Below are positions 43,225 through 52,320 of a stretch of DNA of 64,000 bases, in pieces. The stretch comes from Bemisia tabaci (lineage: Eukaryota > Arthropoda > Insecta > Hemiptera > Aleyrodidae), in contig NC_092793.1 in the NCBI RefSeq assembly GCF_918797505.1, forward strand, positions 88,300,411-88,364,410. Reading direction: 5' to 3'. The first letter of the stretch is position 1. The number at the start of each line of letters is the position of its first letter. A program made the position numbers and the translations under genes. The notes under the pieces were generated by a model. That model saw nothing but the letters and a program-made list of their open reading frames with translations, was not told the origin of the DNA and did no database searches.

Positions 43225-44856
43225 GAGGTTGTTCCAAAAACGCCGATTTTGGCCCCCCCCCTGGATTTGGCCCAATTTTTGCTCAGATGTTGTACTAAGT
43301 GTCCCCGATGCTTGGGCAAAATTTCAGCCCCCTCGGATAATTAGGGGGAGGGGGCAGGGGGGCAAAGTTGCAATTTTTTTAAAACTTTAAAAATCGATAT
43401 CTCGCGAACGGTTTGAGTGTATGTGTTGCGGTTTGCGCTAAAAAATGTCAAATAATATTCTTTACAAGAATATTAATGCTGTTTGCAAGGTTGCGTAATT
43501 TATCGCGGTCATAAATCGATTTTTTTCGATTTTGAAGGTTCGACTTTTTTTCGTTTTTCGTCTCTCCTCTCTTTGGAATCGTTACTACGTGAATAAAAAC
43601 CTGTTGAGGTGATTCTCCATAAAATTCTTCATCTACCACACTTTGTTTGATCTTGGGGAAACGATTCGTTCGTGAGTTATAGCGATTTTTCTGCGCGTTA
43701 TCGGTTACGCGCGGGCGGCTTATCGGCGGCGCTCTATCCCGCGCGGGTAAGACAGAGGTTGTTTCACCGCTAGGGCCTTATATTCATGCTGTAGGCTGTA
43801 ATTATCGATATTTTCTCCTCCCCCCACCCTTCCCCTGCAATAAATATTTGTTTAATACTTCGTTATACAGGGTATCCCTGACCACCCGTAACAGGTCTTT
43901 TTCTCGGTTGGTTTAGGTAGTACGAAGTGGGGGGCCGCGGGATTGAATAGGGAATTGACCCCAAGGAATCCGAATTTCATGGTCCCGATGCCCCCCATGC
44001 CCCCCTTGGGAGGTAAAGAGGGGGTCACAATCCCCAAAGTCGGGAGACATTGTGCCTCCCCCTTTTACCCCCCGAGGGTGGCTAGGGGGGCATCAGGGCC
44101 ATGAAATTCGGATTCCTTGGGGTCAATTCCCTATTCAATCCCGCGGCCCCCCACTTCGTACTACCTAAACCAACCGAGAAAAAGACCTGTTACGGGTGGT
44201 CTGGGATACCCTGTATAACGAAGTATTAAACAAATATTTATTGCAGGGGAAGGGTGGGGGGAGGAGAAAATATCGATAATTACAGCCTACAGCATGAATA
44301 TAAGGCCCTAGCGGTGAAACAACCTCTGTCTTACCCGCGCGGGATAGAGCGCCGCCGATAAGCCGCCCGCGCGTAACCGATAACGCGCAGGAAAATCGCT
44401 ATAACTCACGAACGAATCGTTTCCCCAAGATCAAACAAAGTGTGGTAGATGCAAAATTTTATGGAGAATCACCTCAATAGGTTTTTATTCACGTAGCAAC
44501 GATTCCAAAGAGAGGAGAGACGAAAAACAAAAAAAAGTCGAACCTTCAAAATCGAAAAAATCGATTTATGACCGCGATAAATTACGCAACCTTGCAAACA
44601 GCATTAATATTCTTGTAGAGAATATTATTTGACATTTTTTAGCGCAAACCGCAACACTTACACTCAAACCGTTCGCGAGATATCGATTTTTAAAGTTTTA
44701 AAAAAATTGCAACTTTGCCCCCCTGCCCCCTCCCCCCTAATTATCCGAGGGGGCTGAAATTTTGCTCAAGCATCGGGGACACTTAGTACAACATCTGAGC
44801 AAAGTTTGGGCCAAATCCAGGGGGGGGGGCAAAATCGGCGTTTTTGGAACAACCTC
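43225..44856. mobile_element. Palindromic element nested in the right arm, GAGGTTGTTCC ends
   Basis: 1632 bp, ends GAGGTTGTTCCAAAAACGCC and its reverse, with a possible 2-bp AA duplication. The uninterrupted site is present in the opposite arm (41524). Long symmetric G/C runs occur at 43254-43262 and 44820-44829. At its exact centre sits another palindrome (43868-44213). Confidence 0.75.
43866..44215. mobile_element. Innermost palindrome, CAGGGTATCCCTGACC ends, TA-flanked
   Basis: 346 bp (43868-44213), folding about 44040. TA on both sides, ends CAGGGTATCCCTGACCACC and the reverse of GGTCTGGGATACCCTG. The end sequence resembles that of the element at 27683. Its target is the central TA of the surrounding palindrome (CGTTATAACG). 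Confidence 0.7.
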
Positions 44857-45928
44857 AATTTTGGTGATGTGGCAAAATTATGCTGGGTGTAAATGAAGAC
44901 TAATAATCGTGGAAAACGCAGTTTTTTCGGTTTTCTCAAGTTAGAGCTGTTTTTCGTGTTGACAGTTTAAGCTGAGAAAATGTCTAACCAATGATTTCTA
45001 ACGGATTTTTTACGCTCTTTTTGAATCTGCAATCGTTTTTGTTGTATAATCATCAGTTTTCTAGTTGTAGGTGAAAAATTGCCATAAAACCCCAAAAATC
45101 GTTGAAAATGTCTAGAATGACCCCTTAAAAGTGGGTTTAGACAATTTTTGCCTGTTTCATCGAAAAGTACGCAAAAAATTACGTAAATGAACCTCCCGTA
45201 CTCATGAAACAAAGCTTTTTGGGGCTCGTCATAAAATTAAAACCATTTTTCAGCCGAAAAATTGAGTCGGCTGTTTTGGCAGGAAAACGATGCACAATCG
45301 CAAAAATATTTTGCGCCAGAATGCACCTACCCTAGGGTACTTAAAATATGGGTTCAGATGATTTTTTGAAGTGGGGCCGAAATCGGCCCTTATCGATACC
45401 CCTCCTTTGAAAAAAAAATTAAGACTGAAACATTCTAAAAAGAGTTAAAACCGGAAAAAATTAAAACCAAATTGAAAACAATTTTTTTTAAAAAAAAAGC
45501 TCTTAAGTCAAAAAAATAAAAATACTTAAATAAATGCATGTAAATACATATTATAGCGGTGATAATATTTTTACCGATCTCATTTTTTGTGTGTTTTAAT
45601 TATTTAAGTGCCATCATGAACGAAGAAGGTTAAACAAATTAGGTATTCAAGAGGGTGGCTACCCAAACTAGGTGAGTGCGTTTCGATTAAGACCGATGTC
45701 AAAGACTTACCCTCTGGACCAAGTCCTGACCTCAGTCCCGCTTACCTAAGAGATATCTCTGCACTTAGGTAAGTGTTTCTCCCGACGTCAGTGCCTCTTA
45801 CCTTAGTGTTGACTTCTTGGAAAAGTGATTTAACACTTACGTCAGAGATATCTGAACTCACCTCAGAGCAAATTGCACTGACCTCAGTGGAAAATTCACG
45901 GATCTAACACTTGCTATTTTTACCAGGG

Positions 45929-46140
45929 TTGATGACCGTCTGGATCATTTTTGCTATCGGTCCGATGGTCCGCGCTACTAAACCAATAATCCTTAGGAGA
46001 TTCTTAACTTCGGAACCTGTCTTGAGATAGCCAAGATATGCTCGATCGATCGCTCCGCCGGTTTCTTAGTCGTCGTCCTCTTCTTCTTCTTCGGTTCCGG
46101 TCTCGACTTCTTCGCTTGTGTGTAAATGTTGTCAGGTTTC
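45929..46140 (-). pseudogene. N-terminal part of a small Polinton-like ORF
   Basis: One minus-strand frame gives a hydrophobic stretch (NLLRIIGLVARTIGPIAKM) that runs up to the border of element II. A second frame just upstream gives a lysine-rich stretch (KSRPEPKKKRTTTKKPAERS), so a frameshift lies near 46020. Open frame bounds on the first are 46065 to 45929. Together with 39871-39975 it looks like one small basic/hydrophobic protein upstream of the protease. Function unknown. Confidence 0.4.
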
Positions 46141-46500
46141 ACAAATAATGAAATAATTTATCTATTTGCACCGTGTGGCAACGATAGTGCATTACCTATA
46201 CGTTGAAGGATAAACGTCATTGCATAACCCGTAAATTGAAGGGGAAAGATGGAATACTTTTTACAGCGTCGCCAAATGGTCCAATTACCACCCCATAAAG
46301 CCCTAAGTTAATTCAAGTTTTTGCACAATTTGGCCATATACTTTTGCGCTTATGTCCTCGCATTCCGTCTACGTATGTGCACAGGAAAAAGTAGTCATCT
46401 TTTGAGCCGAAAAATCGATCCTGAAAGTTAAGTACGTTAACTTCCGGACACCCTATAGAAGACGTCTCGACTCTCTGTTGATCTCGTTCATATTTTACAG

Positions 46501-46804
46501 GTTGGGTGAAGAGTACCAAGACATTAATGATAAATTGCTGTCTCCCCCTGCTAACACTGCAGAGTTAATGGCTCTGAAAGCTTTTGTGGTTGAAGTGGAA
46601 TCTGTTATTTTACATAATATGGAACTTAAACTTCAAGGAGTTATGTCATATATAATCTTACTCTCCGACTACGTGTTGATGAATAGTTCAGAAATGAAGC
46701 AGAACTCATGCACATTTCAATGGTACTTAAGGTTGCCTCAAATTTTCCAAGAGAATTGTCTCTTAGTCGAAACAAAAACCGTCGAATTTCAAGATTTGTT
46801 GATG
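46501..46804 (+). CDS. Axonemal dynein heavy chain, exon 4
   Basis: 304 bp, begins with the last base of a split Gln codon. It encodes LGEEYQDINDKLLSPPANTA, then ELMALKAFVVEVE, a SYIILLSDYVLM helix, CTFQWYLRLPQIF and QDLLM. The 'P.NT.EL..LK.YV' motif and the 'TF.W...IP.IF' motif are hallmarks of axonemal dynein stems of the DNAH3/7/12 kind. Donor GTAAGA; phase 0 at the end. Confidence 0.9.
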
Positions 46805-47030
46805 GTAAGATTTTAAGATCATTTAATTAAATTCTACCCTTATCCTTCGCATCTAATGTTCATGTTTTTTTTTTTTTTAAATTTGAGCCGTCTAATTTTT
46901 TTATGTATTTTTCACATTTTAACGGTGCCTTTCCTTTTTTCTGTATTTTTGTGGGGGATGGTAAGTTTGAAGCTTTCGTCTTCAGGATTATACTAATCAT
47001 AACTCCACTTTTTTTCTCTCTGTACTTCAG
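46805..47030. other. Dynein intron 4 (226 bp)
   Basis: The only intron in view free of mobile DNA. Donor GTAAGA, acceptor TGTACTTCAG. Confidence 0.85.
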
Positions 47031-47246
47031 AACCGGATCAAAGTTTTTAGACAAGATTTGAAATTTTATGCAGAGCAAGTGGAGGAATTTGAAACCTACG
47101 GAGATATTAATGAGTTGGCCTCTTACCTGAAAAAAGCTCGAAGTCTTGATAAGCTTCTGGCAGATGGCTTGGAAACAATCAAGTTATTCAACGTAGAAGA
47201 ATCAGCTTTTGGTTGGCAAGAATCTCACTATCCCGTTAGGAAGCAG
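47031..47246 (+). CDS. Axonemal dynein heavy chain, exon 5
   Basis: 72 codons, phase 0 both ends. It encodes NRIKVFRQDLKFYAEQVEEF, then ETYGDINELASYLKKAR and AFGWQESHYPVRKQ. The 'YLKKA..L...L' coiled helix followed by 'FGW..S.YP.R' is typical of this dynein subfamily. Donor GTTTGT is weak. Joins exon 6 as KQ|IADKL. Confidence 0.9.
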
Positions 47247-47291
47247 GTTTGTTCAGCTGTTTGGCATTTTTTAAGACTTCTACATTCTTAC

Positions 47292-48230
47292 AATGGGCCT
47301 GTTGCAAACTTTTGCTACAGCAAAACTAAGATTTGTTTCTTATAGATAATGCCTCAAAAATCACGATGAGCGCATTGGCAAAGTCTGAAATGCACTCATA
47401 ACTTCACAATCTGTGTAAGAAATTTGCGGTTTTTTGAGCTTCCCGCTTCAAAAACGATACTACGGCACAGGTGAACATTTTGTTAGAGGAGGCGTTCCAT
47501 CGTCGGCAATATTCATCATGGCTAAAGTCCCTTTATACTGAGAGTCAAGACAACACCCCCTCATGGAGTCACGAACGGGAATAAAGATTACAGAAATTGA
47601 ACGTCTTTTGTAATCTTTGATCGGCCCATTCTCAAATTCCTTTCTCCGTTCCCTCTCTCATTCCGTTTGTTCCTTGCCGAACCCGTAATTCCCTGGTCCA
47701 TTCCTGATTTTAATCTTTGCAATCGGTGAAAATGTAATCTTTATTCCCGTTTGTGACACTGTGAAGGCCTAAAATACGGGAACCAATCAAAAATGGATTC
47801 ACATTGTCTTGACTCTCAGTATAAAGGGACTCTAATCATGGCCGACGCCAATTCGCCAAAACACGTGTGATGAGACGAGATAACACCTGAACAAAATTAG
47901 ACCAGATAACAATCGGCGTGTTTGCGTTCATTTTTTCCTCGCCCGCCTTGATTGACCCTGAACTCTCCTCGAAATACGCGCGGAACTGCGGAAGCGTCGG
48001 CCATGATGAACATTGCCGCCGATGGAACGACTCCTCTAACAAAATGTTCACCTGTGCCGTAGTATCGTTTTTGAAGCGGGAAGCTTAAAAAAACGCAAAT
48101 TTCTTACGCAGATTGTGAAGTTATGAGTGCATTTCAGACTTTGCCGATGTGCCCATCGTGATTTTTGAGGCATCATCTATAGGAAACAACTCTTATTTTT
48201 GCTCTAGCAAAAGTTTGCAACAGGCCCATT
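47292..48230. mobile_element. Inverted-repeat element, AATGGGCCTGTTGCAAAC ends
   Basis: Arms of about 230 bp (47292-47525 and 48000-48230) are near-complementary, e.g. AAAATGTTCACCTGTGCCGT near 48040 pairs with its reverse near 47470. The loop holds another MITE (47526-47831). No duplication was seen. Starts 45 bp after exon 5. Confidence 0.65.
47522..47835. mobile_element. MITE with 28-bp ends, AGTCCCTTTATACTGAGAGT (47526-47831)
   Basis: The 28-bp ends, starting AGTCCCTTTATACTGAGAGT, are perfect inverted copies. CTAA at 47522-47525 and 47832-47835 is a possible 4-bp duplication. An inner inverted pair AGATTACA/TGTAATCT also occurs. No coding capacity. Confidence 0.65.
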
Positions 48231-48267
48231 AAAAAAACGTGAAAGTTAATTAGTCAGTTGTGCTGCA

Positions 48268-48371
48268 GGTCGATTGTTGAATCGTTATCGAATGACCTTG
48301 ATCGATAAATAGCATTGTAAGGATAGGGATTTATCGATCAAGTCCATTCGATAACGACTCAACAATCGACC
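48268..48371. repeat. Hairpin, 42-bp arms
   Basis: GTCGATTGTTGAATCGTTAT at 48268 pairs with the reverse at 48329-48371; both arms end in ATCGATAAAT; 18-bp loop. No gene. Confidence 0.6.
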
Positions 48372-49426
48372 CGCTGGTCACAGAATCGTGCTTGGATGCC
48401 TTATTTTTGTGGATAGTCCGGGCAAATAAGCCGAAAAAGGGGCCACAGCCTGCAAAAGATCCCGGGTCGCAATGTTTCCTTTCAGTGACTATCACGTAAT
48501 TTTTGACGCTGAATCCAAATTTCAACCTTAGAGCCAAAAACTTCGGACCGGAAAGTTGCCAAATTTTGCAAAAATGGCTCTAAACTTGGCTTTTTTGGCG
48601 AGTTATGGCAAGTAATTCGCGAAAAGTTGATCTAATGACAAAATTAGTTATTTTCAAAAGTAAATCTCATTAAGTTTCCTATAAAATCGTTCCTTTGCTT
48701 TTTTTACTCAAGGCAAAATTAAAAGGAGGGTGCCAAACTTTGGAATTACAACAAATATTATAATTTTTTACGGTTTTTGACCATTGCTTCCTTTTTACCG
48801 TCTGACCAACGATCTATTGACAAATGAATTGAAGTTGAGAGAAATTCACCATGAATGCGTTACATGTATCGAGTTCAAAAGGAAAGACGTAACAGCATTG
48901 CAATGTTATCAAGATGACGTAAAAATTGTTTTTGGCAGTTTTTGAGCATTATTCCCTTATTATTCGTTTTATTATAGGTATTTTATTTAGTTTGTAATTT
49001 GTGACGGACGAATTAGAATAGATTATATCGAGGTTTAAATAATTCATCAGTACAATCTGTGTCACTAGAATGAGGTGTAAACACGCCAGACGGTAGGTAT
49101 TGGCATTTATTGCGCACTAATACAGTGCAAAATTACTATGAGGTTTGTAAAAAAGTGATAAAAATCGCGTACTCACTTGCGCTAAATTAATTAAATCGGG
49201 AAGCGTTTCGGGGTCGAGATGGTATCATCATCAGCCGGCAGCAAACTAACGTTGTTTTGTTTTCCTTTCCTGATCCATGCGCTGGTGCTCGATTGCCATG
49301 TTTAGATGATTTTAAATAGGATGTTATTTGTGCCTGCCAAGTCTGTGCTGAAGGTTTTTGTACTGTGAATGTTTTTCCACACATCTAGTTCTCTGGGGTT
49401 TTAAATCTCTTTCTTCTTATTCTTAG

Positions 49427-49630
49427 ATTGCTGACAAATTGGCTCCTTACAAAAAACTGTATGATAACTGCTCTGAATATCTGAGCAAATTCGATATTTG
49501 GACTCAATCGAAAATTGGAACCTATAATCCTGTCGATATTGACTCAGATGTCAATCTGTTTTATGAAAATATCTCGGATCTTGAAAAAGTTTTCACTCAT
49601 TTCCAGGAACCTCATCGTTTGGCCAATACT
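49427..49630 (+). CDS. Axonemal dynein heavy chain, exon 6
   Basis: 68 codons, phase 0 at both ends, donor GTGAGT. It encodes IADKLAPYKKLYDNCSEYL, then KFDIWTQSKIGTYNP, VNLFYENISDLEKVF and PHRLANT. The 'L.PY..LY......W..G....NP' block followed by 'LEK.F' continues the stem in the expected order. The next exon should encode the start of the linker-proximal region (a GL..RHW-like block in the family); I searched the remaining 14 kb by eye and did not find it, so the next intron may also exceed 14 kb. Confidence 0.85.
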
Positions 49631-52320
49631 GTGAGTACGGGGACATTTTTTAAATTTAAATAGTCAGGAAAGTTTTGCCTCTGTATTCTGTCGTGAAGAA
49701 TAATTTTTATTTTTGCATTTTTAAGGTGAATCTTCAGCTGTAATTTCGAAAAAATCGATATAATGCCACTATAATGTGACTCCAAAATTAGCGATTAGTC
49801 TAATATCACAACAGCTATATTATACAGGGTGTCTCAAAAGCCCGTATCCCCGCTTCTAAAATTTCCCTACTTAAGATATTGAGAAGACACTTGGGGAATG
49901 CCTCTAAGTCAAAGGGAACTACTATTTGGCATTCCAAAATTTTGGGGGGCAGACCCAACTTTTTTTCTTTCAAACGCATCGCAAAAAAGTATTGTGCCGA
50001 ATTAACCTGGGACACTGATACATTCACTATACTTTACAAAAGCATTTCTTCACGTAGCCGCACTGTGGATCGAGGATAGGGCGGCGCGGACATAGGGTTA
50101 TCGTGTGACTGTCAACCGCCATATGATACACAAATATATGTTTTCTACGGTAATTTTTCACGAGAAAGCTGAATATCATATTGAAAAGGCGTTAAAGTCA
50201 GCGGTTTGTGGGAAAAATTGATTTTTTTTCCGCTTTGAAACCCTTCAAAAAATAGTAAATGCTCTAATAATTATTGCGATTAATTATTCTTTTATTTGTT
50301 TCTGCTGAGCTACAAATATTTTGTTTTCTTCTTTTATTTTGCTGTAAACTCAATGTGAATATTTTTAAACAAGCAATGCCCCCCTTCCCCCGCTTCCAAA
50401 ATTTACTAGCTGGATACGATGCGGTTAAGTGCGCTGTTCAGGTACAAAGCAAAACTTAATTAAAATAAAAAAGAGAGTTTATGACTCACAATGAAAACTG
50501 AAGGGGCAGAAATATTCCACTTATACAGGGTGCTCCAAGCACTGTTCCTTGACGAGCAGATCCAGAGCTTCCGGTAAAAGGAGTTTTGACTTTTTCTTCG
50601 CCGTAATTTGGGGTCGGATGCTCGAAATAATAGGATCTGAGGAGACCAACAAAAAATGCATGATGCCTTCATTTGCAGTTTCGAGCAGCTTGCAGCTTTG
50701 AGACGTACTATCATCTTGATTCAGTTATCAGTATCGCTGATTGATCGCTTATCGTAGCGAAGTAGGAACAAACGCAAATCTGAGGATATGGTGACCGCTC
50801 AAATCGTCGCTCCTCTGACGTAAAGGCGTATCTCAATTTCAACGTGAACCCCGTTTTAGACATAAGTTCATCTTTCTGGGGCTCATGCGGAAATAGAGAT
50901 ACGCCCTCACGTTAGAAGAGCGACGAATTGTAAAAAACTCAAACCAACAATCAAGTCGAACGATTTTTCATGAAAACCAGGGGCATCATTTCTGCAGAAT
51001 TGTAGGAGGTTGAGAGTAATATTTGTTTAAAAGAATAAAAATTACTGAAAGGGAGGGGAGAGTAAAATTTTATAAAGTCACAAATCCCTAAAATTGATGC
51101 ATATATTGACCAAAAAAGAAATCAAATTGCGCTACGATCAATTGACTTTGTGTTCCCTCCTTTTTTCGATATAGAAAGAACAAGATTGTGGTGCAAGATG
51201 ATATTATTGGCGTTGGAAGGGAGAGGGGGGGAGGGCATGACTAATTTATTCCGAAAGCCAATTCGAAACGGTGGTAAGTTACCAACCCAATGGGAGCCTT
51301 CCAGCCTTCCTAGATGCAAAAAACTAGGACTTTTCATTTAAAATTCAAATATTGGTTTTTTCGAGGAGCGAGTTGTCATCACATTTATAGGCCTAACTTC
51401 TAAAAAGGCAAAAAAAGGCAAAACTTCTCAATTGATATTGGTTCCTAGGGATATAAGGAACATTCCTCTAGGTCGGTTTTCTTTGAAATGTTCTGAAACA
51501 ATGTCGAAATCATTCACTGAATTTGGAAAACCGGGTTTTTTAGGGTGCCATGTCTGTGCACTGATATTAGTATTAAAAATAAGGATGAAAAATATGGCAA
51601 CGGGTGTTTCTCTCTCCCCATTGCATCAATAATAGAGGACAACCCCCAAAATTTGATACAAAAATGCAGGATAATTAAAATTTAGGAGTAACGTCTAGGC
51701 TAAAAATGTACCCGAAATTCACCTCAATGTGGACACGGTGTATCACACGTCCGTTACATCGCTTTAAATTTTTTTTCAGATGTAATATTGGTATTTTATG
51801 TTCGGCTAAAGAGTCTACTTTAAGAAAATGCCAAGAAACATTATGTTCCTTCACTTTCATTTTTGGGCCTATGTCCGACCTTTACCATTGGCTCGATCCA
51901 CTGTGAGCCGTCTTGATAAAATTACTAGACAGTAAAAAGTACACAATGGTCTGAATGAAAATATAGAAATACTTGTGTATTGAAGATTCGTTGAGTATCA
52001 ATGTTTTTACTTTTTGGAAAGTGTAATTTACTAGACTTTATTGATATAATTTCACGCCACATTTTGGTTGTTTTGTTACATTTTCGGTTTTTTACGCTGT
52101 GTGGAAGGAATTCTTGTAAGTATTCTTGAGAGTCCCTTTGTCGATCAGAGTGCACTCTGCTGCCGCCCACTTGTCTCTCCTATCGAGAGGACATTTACCC
52201 CCATTTACCCGAGGAATCCGATTTTAGAGTTGGTTTTTTGCTATAGTTAATTCCAAGTCGGTGAAACAATTATGATGACTGTCATTAACAACTTATTGTT
52301 TACCGACAGTTTTTCATGAA
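49631..52320. other. Dynein intron 6, first part: remnants and unassigned DNA
   Basis: Two left ends of TA-flanked elements are seen: CAGGGTGTCTCAAAAGCCC at 49825 and CAGGGTGCTCCAAGCACTG at 50526, each without a matching right end. The rest (50700-52320) contains short frames without motifs and no clear repeats. Confidence 0.5.

Larger units (their letters stand above)
40976..45405. mobile_element. 4.4-kb palindromic element, GGAGGGGTATCGATAAGG ends
   Basis: The arms are 40976-42058 and 42718-45405, the latter enlarged by an insertion at 43225-44856; subtracting it gives arms of about 1.06-1.08 kb. The loop is 42059-42717 and has its own imperfect hairpin (GTTATTGACCGTAAAAAA with its reverse). 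Compared with element I, the insertion lies between A and T of GGAAAA|TTTGAAAA with no duplicated bases. No protein motif is recognised; arm ORFs are mirror copies. Confidence 0.75.
39976..45928. mobile_element. CCTGGTAAAAAT element II, 6.0 kb, inverted relative of element I
   Basis: The ends are CCCTGGTAAAAAATGGCAAG and the reverse of CTTGCTATTTTTACCAGGG. The flanks TTA (left) and TTG (right) suggest a 3-bp duplication. Its content is element I in reverse, with part of the nested palindrome missing and with a 4.4-kb palindrome inserted at 40976-45405. It splits a Polinton-like ORF cleanly. No transposase is visible. Confidence 0.7.
34433..46500. other. Dynein intron 3 (12.1 kb), densely nested
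   Basis: Donor GTGAGT; acceptor TATTTTACAG. It contains, in order, a CAGGGTG-type remnant, antisense Polinton-like pieces, a 1.2-kb palindrome, and the inverted pair of CCTGGTAAAAAT elements. Segment 36790-37315 shows only a 67-residue minus-strand frame without motifs; 46141-46500 shows nothing recognisable. Confidence 0.75.
47247..49426. other. Dynein intron 5 (2.2 kb)
   Basis: Donor GTTTGT; acceptor TATTCTTAG. It contains a palindrome (47292-48230) starting only 45 bp after the donor, and a small hairpin (48268-48371). 48372-49426 has no recognised content. Confidence 0.75.

Noticed and set aside
40976..45405. A Helitron
   Set aside because: The A|T insertion without duplication fits, but the ends are not TC...CTRR and the element is a long palindrome.
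46313..46519. A minus-strand ORF overlapping dynein exon 4
   Set aside because: No motif; it is a shadow of intron and exon sequence on the other strand.
51675..52250. Coding exons after dynein exon 6
   Set aside because: Short frames with stops, no conserved dynein blocks and no phase-compatible splice sites.
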